From: an uncultured Eubacteriales bacterium
Lineage (GTDB): Bacteria > Bacillota > Clostridia > Peptostreptococcales > Anaerovoracaceae
Assembly (NCBI GenBank): GCA_900545135.1
Contig: UQXL01000014.1
Location: forward strand, 1-56,599
Direction of reading: 5' to 3'
Length of the DNA: 56,599 bases
Under the pieces are notes generated by a model, which saw nothing but the letters and a program-made list of their open reading frames with translations, did no database searches and had not been told where the DNA came from. The position numbers were made by a program, and so were the translations under genes. Within the stretch, counting starts at the first letter, position 1, and each line of letters opens with the position of its first letter. Positions 18,177-26,554 of the stretch are shown here, in pieces.

Positions 18177-18584
18177 CCTTCAGACGTGCAGCAGCGAAAA
18201 GAGGGCCTTCAGACGTGCAGCAGCGAAAAGAGGGCCTTCAGACGTGCAGCAGCGAAAAGAGGGTCATCGGACGTGCAGCAGCGAAAAGAGTGCCGCAGTC
18301 GGCCGCTTCAAAAAGCTGTGTAATCTACTGCCGCAGTCGGCCGCTTCAAAAAGCTGTGTAATCTACTGCCGCAGTCGGCCGCTTCAAAAAGCTATCGCAA
18401 TCTACGACTGCGAAAAGGCAGTCCCACAGTCTGCTGTCGAAAAGGCGGTCCCACAGTCTGCTGTTGCACGGCGTGTTTCGCCTATTCAATCTACTGCTGC
18501 AGAAATCTACCGCAGCCGACTGTCTTAAAAAATCTACCACAGCCGATTGTCCCAAAAAATCTACCACAGCCGACTGTCCAAAAA
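18177..18584. repeat. Cluster of four tandem-repeat arrays
   Basis: Direct reading shows 29 bp x 4 (18177-18292, containing GACGTGCAGCAGCGAAAAGA), then 38 bp x 3 (from 18293, CCGCAGTCGGCCGCTTCAAA), then 27 bp x 2 (18411-18464, CGAAAAGGCAGTCCCACAGT), then about 27 bp x 3 (18503-18584, AATCTACCACAGCCGACTGT). Copies within an array are nearly identical. The periods 29 and 38 are not multiples of three, which argues against coding. The stretch 17784-18176 before it is AT-rich and has no supported gene. Confidence 0.9.
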
Positions 18585-18613
18585 AAACAGCGCTGCAGTC
18601 AGCTGCAGCGCCG
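18580..18613 (-). terminator. Intrinsic terminator of spoVS
   Basis: On the minus strand GGCGCTGCAGCTGACTGCAG closes with CGCTG and is followed by eight T. It starts about a dozen bases after the spoVS stop, next to the repeat cluster. Confidence 0.9.
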
Positions 18614-18625
18614 CTTCTTATGTAT

Positions 18626-18886
18626 TTATCTCGGTTCTACTAGGAGTTTGATGGCAGTTCTTTCTTCTCCTTCAATCTGTATATCCGTAAAGGCCGGTAT
18701 GCAGACAAGGTCGATGCCGCTGGGTGCCACGAATCCTCTCGCTATGGCTGTAGCCTTTATCGCCTGATTCAGAGCCCCTGCTCCTATGGCCTGGATTTCC
18801 GCGCCGCCCTTTTCTCTCAATACACCTGCTAGCGCTCCTGCTACTGAATTGGGATTTGATTTAGCTGATACTTTTAAAATTTCCAT
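18626..18886 (-). CDS. spoVS: Stage V sporulation protein S
   Basis: An 86-residue protein of the highly conserved SpoVS family: MEILKVSAKSNPNSVAGALA at the start, GAGALNQAIKATAIARGFVA in the middle and a beta-strand C-terminus. SpoVS influences sporulation septation and spore coat assembly in Bacillus and belongs to the Alba-like fold, so nucleic-acid binding is possible. It is monocistronic, with an AGGAGG site and a strong terminator. It is good evidence for a sporulating lineage. Confidence 0.97.
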   Translation of the reverse strand: MEILKVSAKSNPNSVAGALAGVLREKGGAEIQAIGAGALNQAIKATAIARGFVAPSGIDLVCIPAFTDIQIEGEERTAIKLLVEPR

Positions 18887-19064
18887 TATTGTTCCTCCTG
18901 TGAAATACTCTCGTCAAACTGTAAAATGTTTAAAAACTTTAAATATCTCTTTCCCGGGTTATGAGACAAGTTAATTATAACCTAAAATTAAGCGGTAATT
19001 TCCGGTATTTCTTCGACAAATTCACCCATTAAACAACTTTTTTCACTTTTTTTCACATAACCCC

Positions 19065-19092
19065 TTGCATTTTTTAATTTATTTTGTATAAT
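19065..19092 (+). promoter_or_regulatory. Sigma-A promoter of the YprB-like gene
   Basis: TTGCAT (19065-19070) and TATAAT (19087-19092) lie 16 bases apart in an AT-rich tract, about 130 bases before the gene. The leader contains the hairpin at 19152-19187. Confidence 0.6.
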
Positions 19093-19151
19093 TAAATTGT
19101 GGTTATCCCCCCTGATAACCTCATAATCTCAAATCCAAAATACCCCTTTTG

Positions 19152-19187
19152 AACAAAATAGACTGCTCCCCTGCAGTCTATTTTGTT
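19152..19187 (+). promoter_or_regulatory. Leader hairpin before the YprB-like gene (possible attenuator)
   Basis: AACAAAATAGACTGC and GCAGTCTATTTTGTT form a perfect 15-bp stem around a TCCCCT loop, between the promoter and the gene. The descending arm holds TATTTTGTT, so it could act as an intrinsic attenuator. The role is inference. Confidence 0.55.
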
Positions 19188-19220
19188 ATAGCCATGCTTA
19201 AAGATATGCAGGAGGATTGT

Positions 19221-20264
19221 ATGAAAACCATTACCAAAACCCACGAAGTTCCGTGTTTTAAGTCAAACCTTATGGAACAATATTTTCATAATATGCGAAT
19301 AGGAGTATTCGATATAGAGACAATGGGATTAAGTCCCGAACATTCTCCACTCATACTTTCCGGCATGCTCACGGTAGAGCCTGACGGCCGCTGCCTCGTC
19401 ACACAGCATTTCGCAGAAAGCTACGACGACGAAGTTTTAATCCTGGAGACTCTCAGACGTGATTTTGACAATGTGGATTTCCTCCTGACTTACAACGGAA
19501 AAAGCTTTGACCTGCCCTTCATCGAGAAAAGAGCCGATAAGCTCAGATTGAAGCCTCTTAACTTAAATCACTACAATATGGATCTGTATCTCATGATAAG
19601 CGGTTACAGCGAGCTCCGCCATATTCTTAAAAATATAAAGCAAAAAACGATAGAAGATTACATGGGCCTTAACCCAGACCGCAAAGATTCCATCTCGGGC
19701 GCAGGAAGCGTGGAAATGTATGCAGAGTATATAAACTGCCCAGACCAATCTAGGAAAGGCGCTTTAGCGGAAAAGATCCTGCTCCACAACCACGACGACC
19801 TGCTCCAGCTTTACAAGCTGCTGCCTATAATAAAACAGCTGGATTTCCACAAAGCATTAAACGCCATAGGTTTTCCTGTCGCCGGAGAAAACGGCTGGCC
19901 TCATTTGAATGTGTCCAGAGCCAAAGCAACCAGCAAGGAATTTATAATCGCGGGAAAATATTACGGCCCAGCGTTTTCATATATATCCTACAATACGTTT
20001 TATCACTATTATTTCTGCCAGTTCTACGACGACGGTTCTTTCATATTCAAACTGCCTGTAGACAGGCACAAAGGCAATTCTTTTGTCAGTCTGAGACTCT
20101 ATTTTGACGATTTCAGCGATCTGCAGAAATATCCTTGCTGCGTCAATGATTTTTTGCTGGTTACAAGAGGGCGTGAAGGCTGCTACCTGGAATCCAACAT
20201 GTTTACGCAGAAATTTTTAAGGCAATTCATGAATGAAACCGTATGTCCTATCAACGTTCTATGA
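19221..20264 (+). CDS. YprB-type RNase H-like 3'-5' exonuclease domain protein
   Basis: A 347-residue protein with an RNase H-like (YprB / RNase_H_2) domain at residues about 25-205. Exo I is GVFDIETMGL, Exo II lies around LLTYNGKSFDLPFIEKR, and Exo III around HNHDDLLQLYKL, giving the DEDD acidic set. The C-terminal 140 residues are not recognised. Likely a DNA or RNA exonuclease; the substrate is unknown. ATG 19221 has an AGGAGG site five bases upstream, so the 24 extra codons of the longest frame are dropped. They overlap the leader hairpin. A terminator at 20380 follows. Confidence 0.85.
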   Translation: MKTITKTHEVPCFKSNLMEQYFHNMRIGVFDIETMGLSPEHSPLILSGMLTVEPDGRCLVTQHFAESYDDEVLILETLRRDFDNVDFLLTYNGKSFDLPFIEKRADKLRLKPLNLNHYNMDLYLMISGYSELRHILKNIKQKTIEDYMGLNPDRKDSISGAGSVEMYAEYINCPDQSRKGALAEKILLHNHDDLLQLYKLLPIIKQLDFHKALNAIGFPVAGENGWPHLNVSRAKATSKEFIIAGKYYGPAFSYISYNTFYHYYFCQFYDDGSFIFKLPVDRHKGNSFVSLRLYFDDFSDLQKYPCCVNDFLLVTRGREGCYLESNMFTQKFLRQFMNETVCPINVL

Positions 20265-20379
20265 GTGCTTTATGATTTCGTGCCGGCGCTGGCATATCTG
20301 CTAAGCGGTGTCACAATGATAGCTTTCACGGGCGCCGGCTGGACGATATCGTCAGATCCGTTATAACGCCTCTAAAAAA

Positions 20380-20416
20380 ATATCTGCAAAAAACTTTTGC
20401 AGATATTTTATATTTT
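20380..20416 (+). terminator. Intrinsic terminator between the YprB-like gene and tRNA-Glu
   Basis: AAATATCTGCAAAA and TTTTGCAGATATTT form a near-perfect stem followed by TATATTTTA. Confidence 0.8.
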
Positions 20417-20457
20417 ACTTGCAATTTTGTGAATCTGTGTTATACTTAATAAGTCAC

Positions 20458-20532
20458 GGCTCTATGGTCAAGCGGTTAAGACTCCGCCCTCTCACGGCGG
20501 CAACTCGGGTTCGAATCCCGATAGAGTCACCA
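20458..20532 (+). tRNA. tRNA-Glu (anticodon CUC), CCA encoded
   Basis: A cloverleaf can be drawn by eye. The acceptor GGCTCTA pairs with TAGAGTC and A-CCA follows. The anticodon arm is CCGCC-CTCTCAC-GGCGG, with CTC in positions 34-36. The T arm is TCGGG-TTCGAAT-CCCGA. The body matches Firmicute tRNA-Glu. Its transcription terminator was interrupted by an integrative element (see 20549-28143). Confidence 0.97.
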
Positions 20533-20656
20533 TTCATAAAAGAAAAGATGCCCAAAGGGAGACACTTCGTAAGGAAGTTGTCTCCCTTTCGCTTTTGTAG
20601 TCAGCCAGTTTGATTGAATTGTAAGGATAATTCAACTTATAATGGAGGATTACAGA

Positions 20657-20956
20657 ATGAAAAACTTTATTGAAGAATTTTACTACGGTAACATTGAACT
20701 GCAATCGAGAAGCACAAAGCAAAATAAGGCTGTTCAGAAACAAATGGAAATCTTAATGATAAATGAAGATTTACTCACAACAGCACTATCTGATGAAAAC
20801 AAAAAGCGATTTCTTGATTATGTAAACGCTTGGAGCGTTGTTAACGGAGAATCTAATTTAGACAGTTTTATTATGGGATTTCGCTTAGGAGCTAAATTTA
20901 TGCTTGATACTTTCGTTACTTCCGAAACCCCTTTTGAAGATTTATTGAGGGAGTGA
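20657..20956 (+). CDS. DUF6809 family protein
   Basis: A 99-residue soluble protein starting MKNFIEEFYYGNIELQ and ending in GFRLGAKFMLDTF..PFEDLL, a pattern I associate with DUF6809, a small conserved protein found on Clostridial integrative elements. No function is known. ATG 20657 follows GGAGG by eight bases. It is the first gene inside the left end of the element. The 480 bases after it hold no supported gene, only the promoter/operator region at 21092-21298. Confidence 0.75.
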   Translation: MKNFIEEFYYGNIELQSRSTKQNKAVQKQMEILMINEDLLTTALSDENKKRFLDYVNAWSVVNGESNLDSFIMGFRLGAKFMLDTFVTSETPFEDLLRE

Positions 20957-21091
20957 CAGTGTTGAAAGAAAAATATTACATATCAAGCTTAATTTTGTAA
21001 GTATCTTGTGTCTCTCTTCTAAGTGATATAAACTTATGAAAAACTCCTTTTACAGTATCTTTGTTGAATACAGAAATAAAACCAACGGAAC

Positions 21092-21143
21092 TTGACAATT
21101 GCCGATAGTTAGTGTATACTAATTCATAGTTAGCGTAGACTAA
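21092..21143 (+). promoter_or_regulatory. Promoter with two TTAG-N6-CTAA operator-like palindromes
   Basis: TTGACA (21092-21097), 17 bases, TATACT (21115-21120) is a near-ideal promoter. TTAGTGTATACTAA (21109-21122) covers its -10 and TTAGCGTAGACTAA (21130-21143) lies 21 bp further, two helical turns away. This suits a TetR-like repressor. A third copy is at 21285. The binding protein is not encoded nearby. Confidence 0.7.
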
Positions 21144-21250
21144 TTTATAAAATAAGAGCCATAAATATGTGAGAGTTACTAAGGGCGTTGAAATCCATAT
21201 CCAAAAGGCGTCTGCGTTTAGAGCTCCGGTCAAAATTGAATAAAATACTC

Positions 21251-21298
21251 AGAGGAAAACTCCTCTATTTTTTTGAATATGCAGTTAGTCAATGCTAA
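21251..21298 (+). promoter_or_regulatory. Attenuator-like hairpin and third TTAG-N6-CTAA site before the ABC operon
   Basis: AGAGGAAAACTCCTCT followed by ATTTTTTT (21251-21277) is a small terminator-like hairpin. TTAGTCAATGCTAA (21285-21298) repeats the operator pattern of 21109 and 21130. Both lie between the promoter and the ABC genes. Confidence 0.55.
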
Positions 21299-21442
21299 TT
21301 GCATATTTAAGAATACAAAGGCTCCAAACGGCTTGTGAGATTAACTGTAAAAAGAAGAAAGAAAAGCAAAAAGCATGGAATTGTTGTGATTTCCATTGGC
21401 ATAAAAGACTGAATAAAAAATTTATAAAAGGCGGAGAAGAAC

Positions 21443-23182
21443 ATGATGATTAACAAACGACTGATTGGCACGGTAGCGGAAAGTAAAAAATATATAGCCG
21501 GCAATGTTATTTTACAATGGTGTTCCCTGGCGGCTAATATTGCTATGATGTTCAGCATCAGCCGACTTTTGGCTGGAGTATATTTAAAAACAGCTGATAC
21601 GGCAGTGCTCACGGCAACGGTGATAGCTGTTGCAGCAGCGCTGATTATTCGCTTTGTTTGTACGACATTGGCGAGCCGTATGGCATATTTTTCCTCCAAA
21701 GCTGTAAAAAAGACCTTGCGGGAACTGATCTATCAAAAACTCCTGCGGCTTGGTGTTTCATATAAAGAACAAGTGCAAACCAGTGAAGTAGTGCAGGTTG
21801 CAGTTGAAGGTGTCGATCAGTTAGAAACTTACTTCGGAGCTTATCTCCCTCAATTTTTCTATGCGATGGCGGCGCCGCTTACGCTGTTTATCGTGCTGTG
21901 CTTTATCAATGTACCATCTGCTGTAGCTCTGTTTCTATGTGTTCCGATGATCCCGATTGCTATCGCCGCAGTACAAACATGGGCAAAAAAGCTTCTGTCT
22001 AAATATTGGGGACAGTACACAGCCTTAGGTGATACTTTTTTAGAAAACCTGCAAGGTTTGACGACACTGAAAATCTATCAGGCAGACGCTTTTAAAAATG
22101 ATGAAATGAATAAAGAGGCTGAAAAATTCCGCAAAATTACGATGAAAGTGCTGACGATGCAGCTAAATTCGATTACCATTATGGATTTGGTGGCATACGG
22201 CGGAGCAGCCCTTGGAATTATATTGGCAGTCACACAGTATGCGCACGGTCAAGTCTCGCTTTTCGGATGTCTGCTTATCATCCTGCTGTCGGCGGATTTC
22301 TTTATTCCTATGCGTCAACTTGGCTCCTTTTTCCATATTGCGATGAACGGAATGGCGGCCAGTGATAAAATTTTCCGACTGCTGGATTTGAAAGAAGATC
22401 CGGATAAAGAGGCGCAAATCCCAGAAGATTGTTCGATCATCTGTTCCGATCTGCGATTTTCATATGAGCAGGACAGAGAAATTATTCACGGTGCTGAGCT
22501 TTCTTTTCCAAAAGGCAGCTTTACCGCAATTGTAGGAGAAAGCGGATGCGGAAAATCTACTATTGCCGGCATTTTGACGGGCAGAAATAAAAACTATAAG
22601 GGTTCGGTCACCATAGGCGGTTTGGAATTGTCGGATATTCAAGAAAAAAGCCTGATGGAGAATGTGACATATATCGGACATAACAGCTATTTGTTTAAAG
22701 GCACAGTGCGTGAAAACTTGCATATGGGGAATCCCAATACATCCGATACTCAGTTGTGGGAAGTGCTCAGAAAAGTAAATCTGGAAAAATTTCTGAAAAG
22801 CGAACAGGGACTGGATACACCCTTGCTGGAAAAGGCGGCGAATCTATCCGGTGGCCAATGTCAGCGTTTGGCGCTGGCACGAGCATTGCTTCATGACAGC
22901 CCGATTTACATATTTGACGAAGCGACCTCCAACATTGATGTGGAAAGTGAAAACGAAATTATGGCGCAGATTCACTCCATTTCAAAAACCAAAACAGTGA
23001 TTTTAATTTCTCATCGTCTTGCTAATGTAGTGCAGGCAGACAATATCTATGTATTGGACAATGGTAACATTGCAGAACACGGCACCCATAAAGAACTTTT
23101 GGAGAAGCACGGTTATTATGAAAGACTATGGAATGCACAGCAGAGTCTAGAAAATTACGGAAAGGGCGGTGGAAACCTATGA
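21443..23182 (+). CDS. ABC transporter half-molecule (permease-ATPase), first of a pair
   Basis: A 579-residue type IV exporter half. Six membrane helices lie in residues 1-310. The nucleotide-binding domain has Walker A GESGCGKST, signature NLSGGQCQRLALARALL, Walker B IYIFDEATSNID and the H-loop LISHRLAN. The architecture resembles CydD/CydC-type heterodimers. Its stop overlaps the start of the second half (ATGA), so the two surely form a heterodimer. In this type of gene set a TetR gene usually precedes; here only its likely operators remain. The exported substrate is unknown. The start has a GGCGGAG site. Confidence 0.93.
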   Translation: MMINKRLIGTVAESKKYIAGNVILQWCSLAANIAMMFSISRLLAGVYLKTADTAVLTATVIAVAAALIIRFVCTTLASRMAYFSSKAVKKTLRELIYQKLLRLGVSYKEQVQTSEVVQVAVEGVDQLETYFGAYLPQFFYAMAAPLTLFIVLCFINVPSAVALFLCVPMIPIAIAAVQTWAKKLLSKYWGQYTALGDTFLENLQGLTTLKIYQADAFKNDEMNKEAEKFRKITMKVLTMQLNSITIMDLVAYGGAALGIILAVTQYAHGQVSLFGCLLIILLSADFFIPMRQLGSFFHIAMNGMAASDKIFRLLDLKEDPDKEAQIPEDCSIICSDLRFSYEQDREIIHGAELSFPKGSFTAIVGESGCGKSTIAGILTGRNKNYKGSVTIGGLELSDIQEKSLMENVTYIGHNSYLFKGTVRENLHMGNPNTSDTQLWEVLRKVNLEKFLKSEQGLDTPLLEKAANLSGGQCQRLALARALLHDSPIYIFDEATSNIDVESENEIMAQIHSISKTKTVILISHRLANVVQADNIYVLDNGNIAEHGTHKELLEKHGYYERLWNAQQSLENYGKGGGNL

Positions 23183-24837
23183 AAAAGAGAAGCAATTTAC
23201 AGATTATGTCCCGGCTTGTGGTTTTGGTAAAGCCGCTGACGGGATATATGTTCCTTGCTGTCACACTTGGTTTGCTGGGTCATTTGTGCGCTGCGTTTAT
23301 CACCATTTTCGGTGGATATGCCGTTTTGAATCTGCTGGATTTTGCTGTTCCGATGAGTATGACAGCAATCTTTATTTGCACAGCAGTGTTTGCTGTTGTT
23401 CGGGGACTTCTTCGTTATGGAGAGCAGGCTTGTAATCATTTCATTGCTTTTAAACTGCTTGCTCTTATCCGCAATCATATTTTCAGGGCATTGCGCAAAC
23501 TATGTCCCGCCAAACTCGAAGGAAAAGACAAAGGAAATCTGATTTCCGTAATTACTTCAGATATTGAACTTTTAGAAGTATTCTATGCCCATACCATTTC
23601 CCCTGCGGCGATTGCTTTGCTGTTCACCGTATTTATGTGCCTGTTCATCGGTTCGTTTCATTGGATTTTAGGTATGATTGCATTTGCGGCATATTTCACA
23701 GTCGGAATTGTAATTCCTGTTGTCACTTCTAAACTCAGCGGTGATTCAGGAAGACGGCTCCGCCAACAGTCCGGCGAACTGAGCAGCTTTGTATTGGACA
23801 GCCTGCGAGGACTTTCTGAAACGATTCAGTATGATACGGGACAAAAACGATTAAGCGAGATGAACCGTCAAACGGATGAACTGTCCAAGCAGGAAGAAAA
23901 GATGAAGCGAACAGCCGGACGCAACATGGCGGTGACGAATACCGTTATTTTGAGTTTTGATCTTGTTATGCTGTTTATCTCTACTCTGCTTTCTATGAAT
24001 GCAACCGTTGGCTTTGACGGCGTCCTTATTCCGGTCATTGCTCTGATGAGTTCATTCGGTCCGGTCATTGCGCTGGCGAATCTCGGAAGCACCTTACAGA
24101 GCACCTTTGCAGCCGGGAACCGGGTACTGGATATTTTAGACGAAACTCCGGTCGTGGATGAGATTACAGGACAGCCCGAAATTTCATTTCACGGAGCCGA
24201 AGCAGAAAACGTGACATTCTCCTACGGCGGGGAAACAATCCTGTCTGACATTTCTGTGGAAATTCCGGAACATTCTGTTATTGGTATTGCAGGCAGAAGC
24301 GGCAGCGGAAAATCCACGCTGTTAAAACTTCTGATGCGCTTTTGGAGTGTACAGCAAGGGAAAATTAAAATTTCAGGCACGGACATCAACGCCGTCAATA
24401 CGTCGAACCTACGAAACATGGAGAGTTTTGTGACACAGGAAACCCATCTGTTTCATGACAGTATTGCGAACAATCTGAGGATTGCCAAACTGAATGCAAC
24501 GCAGGAAGAAATTGAGGCAGCTTGCAAGCAGGCTTCGGTGCATGAATTTATTATGAGCTTGCCGAAAGGCTATGATACACCAGTAGGCGAATTAGGCGAT
24601 ACCCTTTCCGGCGGGGAACGACAGCGGCTGGGACTTGCCCGTGCGTTTCTGCATGATGCGCCTATGATGTTATTGGACGAACCTACCAGCAATCTGGACA
24701 GCTTAAATGAGGCGGTTATTTTGAAATCTTTGCAGGAAGAACGCAACGGAAAAACAGTCGTACTGGTTTCCCATCGGAAGTCCACCATGCGGATTGCTGA
24801 TACCGTCTACTCTGTAGAGCATGGGAGAATGAGCTGA
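23179..24837 (+). CDS. ABC transporter half-molecule (permease-ATPase), second of a pair
   Basis: A 552-residue exporter half, CydC-like. Six helices come first, then an ATPase with Walker A GRSGSGKST, signature TLSGGERQRLGLARAFL, Walker B MMLLDEPTSNLD and H-loop LVSHRKS. Both halves have intact ATP sites. The start at 23179 overlaps the stop of the first half by four bases (ATGA); the longer frame opens inside that gene. The next gene overlaps by TGATG, so the four cargo genes 21443-25776 are translationally coupled. Confidence 0.93.
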   Translation: MKKRSNLQIMSRLVVLVKPLTGYMFLAVTLGLLGHLCAAFITIFGGYAVLNLLDFAVPMSMTAIFICTAVFAVVRGLLRYGEQACNHFIAFKLLALIRNHIFRALRKLCPAKLEGKDKGNLISVITSDIELLEVFYAHTISPAAIALLFTVFMCLFIGSFHWILGMIAFAAYFTVGIVIPVVTSKLSGDSGRRLRQQSGELSSFVLDSLRGLSETIQYDTGQKRLSEMNRQTDELSKQEEKMKRTAGRNMAVTNTVILSFDLVMLFISTLLSMNATVGFDGVLIPVIALMSSFGPVIALANLGSTLQSTFAAGNRVLDILDETPVVDEITGQPEISFHGAEAENVTFSYGGETILSDISVEIPEHSVIGIAGRSGSGKSTLLKLLMRFWSVQQGKIKISGTDINAVNTSNLRNMESFVTQETHLFHDSIANNLRIAKLNATQEEIEAACKQASVHEFIMSLPKGYDTPVGELGDTLSGGERQRLGLARAFLHDAPMMLLDEPTSNLDSLNEAVILKSLQEERNGKTVVLVSHRKSTMRIADTVYSVEHGRMS

Positions 24838-25172
24838 TGCGCAGCGTAGAAGAAAAAAGACAGAGAGAAAAACTTCTTGTTTCTCAAATGATTGCCTTAT
24901 ATTGCCGGAAAAAGCACCACAGTCGAAACGGCTTATGCCCGGAATGTGAGAAGCTGGACGCCTATGCCAAGCTTCGAAGTGACAAATGTCCGTTTATGGA
25001 AACCAAAACCTTTTGTTCAAACTGTAAAGTACACTGTTATCAACCCAAGATGCGGGAAAAAATTCGTGAGGTTATGCGGTTTTCGGGACCGAGGATGATA
25101 TTTTATCATCCCGTGTCAGCAATTCGTCATGTGATGGAAAGCAAACGAGAAAAACGGAAAATGGAGGGGTAA
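24837..25172 (+). CDS. Nitrous oxide-stimulated promoter family protein
   Basis: A 111-residue basic protein of the family named after a nitrous-oxide-stimulated promoter. It has six cysteines in CxxC-type pairs: LCPECEKLDAYAK, then CPFM, then FCSNCKVHCY, consistent with a metal site. It ends in a basic helix (RFSGPRMIFYHPVSAIRHV). The molecular function is unknown; a redox or metal-related role with the neighbouring transporter is inference. It is coupled by a one-base stop/start overlap to the ABC gene before it. Confidence 0.85.
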   Translation: MRSVEEKRQREKLLVSQMIALYCRKKHHSRNGLCPECEKLDAYAKLRSDKCPFMETKTFCSNCKVHCYQPKMREKIREVMRFSGPRMIFYHPVSAIRHVMESKREKRKMEG

Positions 25173-25173
25173 A

Positions 25174-25776
25174 ATGAAAATTCGCAAAGTTTTATATATT
25201 GTTGTTGGCTGTATCGGTGTTGGACTGGGAGCTGTAGGTGCAGTGCTGCCGCTTCTTCCCGCCTTTCCGTTTCTGTTGTTGGCGACGTTCTGCTTTGCCA
25301 AAAGTTCAGAGAAACTGCATCAGTGGTTTACCGGAACAAAGCTCTACAAAAACAATTTGGAAAGCTATGTCAAGGGCAAAGGCATGACATGGAAGACAAA
25401 AATCCGTATTATGATTATGGTCACGCTACTGATGTCGATTGGTTTTATTATGATGAGCCGCGTACCGGTAGGACGGATTGTTTTGACTTGCGTATGGGTA
25501 TTCCATATCATTTACTTTATTTTCGGTGTGAAAACACTGAAAGAAGGAACAAAAGAGCCGCTTTATTCATGGAGCAGGAAACTTGTAATTGAAGGACTGC
25601 ATTGTGAAAACTGTGCCAAATGTTTGGAATGTGCCTTCTGCGAAAGAGGAAACATGAAAGCAGAAGTTAATCTCGAGAATAAAACCGCTACAGTATATGC
25701 TGAAGAACCCGTCAAAGATGAAGTCATTCAACAGATTGTTCACAAGGCCGGCTATGCGGTAATCCAAATGTTATAG
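25174..25776 (+). CDS. DUF454 (YbaN-like) membrane protein fused to an HMA-like domain
   Basis: A 200-residue fusion. Residues 1-120 form the DUF454/YbaN inner-membrane domain (GVGLGAVGAVLPLLPAFPFL, then AKSSEKLHQW). Residues about 135-200 resemble a heavy-metal-associated ferredoxin-like domain: LVIEGLHCENCAKCLECAFC, then KAEVNLENKTATVYAEEPV, then HKAGYAV. The metal loop GLHCENC corresponds to GMTCxxC, with extra cysteines. This suggests metal or thiol handling beside the ABC exporter. It begins one base after the previous stop. Confidence 0.82.
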   Translation: MKIRKVLYIVVGCIGVGLGAVGAVLPLLPAFPFLLLATFCFAKSSEKLHQWFTGTKLYKNNLESYVKGKGMTWKTKIRIMIMVTLLMSIGFIMMSRVPVGRIVLTCVWVFHIIYFIFGVKTLKEGTKEPLYSWSRKLVIEGLHCENCAKCLECAFCERGNMKAEVNLENKTATVYAEEPVKDEVIQQIVHKAGYAVIQML

Positions 25777-25928
25777 CTTTAATAGAAAATAATATCTTAC
25801 TAACATCGCAGATTGAATGTAGCATAATTTTCTTTTGAAGATCAAAAAAGGAATTAAATTTTTTCACTCTCTTTCTATGTTAAACCAAATATCATGCCTT
25901 GCTCACCGTAAAATAGACAAGTAAAATC

Positions 25929-25957
25929 TTGACAAACAAACATTTGTTCTGTATAAT
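25929..25957 (+). promoter_or_regulatory. Consensus promoter overlapped by a LexA-like box
   Basis: TTGACA (25929-25934), 17 bases, TATAAT (25952-25957). The spacer contains AAACATTTGTTC (25938-25949), whose complement GAACAAATGTTT fits a clostridial GAAC-N4-GTTY LexA box. SOS control of element functions would be sensible but is inference. Confidence 0.65.
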
Positions 25958-25963
25958 ATAAAG

Positions 25964-26230
25964 CGATAGTTTATCTGTCCTACAAGTGAATATATATTTT
26001 CACAGATTTGATTGAGAAAACGGCTGCAAGCCGGATAACGCCCGCGTGTATGCTAATGAAAATACCGCCGCTTCCGAAATTGCCCTGAGCTGTCGGCAGT
26101 GGTCAAGCGTAAATGACAGTTTCGACTTTGAATTTCAAAGCCGGTTACATAAATGTGAAACCAAACTTCACCAAGGGGGTGTTCTACCCTTTGGTCTAGT
26201 CGGTACGCATTTGTGTAACCGGCTTTTTGT
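25964..26230 (+). ncRNA. Candidate structured RNA within the integrative element
   Basis: Downstream of the promoter at 25929 there is no well-placed gene, but several hairpins. ATCTGT...ACAGAT encloses GTGAA...TTCAC near 25975-26010. A long terminal stem runs AAAGCCGGTTACA (26137-26149) to TGTAACCGGCTTT (26214-26226), with inner pairs AAATG/CATTT and ACCAAA/TTTGGT, ending in TTTTTGTTTT. The strong stem is at least a terminator. An RNA of about 265 nt is my reading; I cannot match it to a named family. 26231-26554 shows only degraded sequence. Confidence 0.45.
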
Positions 26231-26554
26231 TTTGCCGACTGCATCTTGACAATTAAATGACCGTCCGAACGGGATACTTCGCCAAGACTTTCCGAAAAGG
26301 AAACGAGCGAGAAAACGCCGCTGAAAAAGCAGGGGCAGGAACAACATTCGGATCAAGCGGCAAAACTGCTCTTGAGCTGTAAAAGTCAGGATTTTCTAAA
26401 CAGAAAATAGTTTAACGCTGTCCGCATTGTTTGTAGCATTTCTATCGAAAAACACTCATTTTTTACTGGTCTTGAACCGATAAAAAACACTCAAAAATCC
26501 CCCTCTTGCAAAACCGAAGAAAAAACAAGTAATTTTTGAAAGGAGCGTGAAGCG

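Noticed and set aside
18177..18410. CRISPR array
   Set aside because: Repeats abut directly without spacers; these are minisatellites.
18067..18528. Plus-strand 153-codon frame across the tandem repeats
   Set aside because: Repeat periods of 29 and 38 are not multiples of three, so each copy is read in a different frame. No ribosome site or homology.
20976..21233. 85-codon minus-strand frame between DUF6809 and the ABC genes
   Set aside because: No ribosome site or family resemblance; it overlaps the promoter and operator region used in the other direction.
26046..26249. 67-codon plus-strand frame
   Set aside because: It runs through the terminal hairpin of the candidate RNA and lacks a ribosome site.
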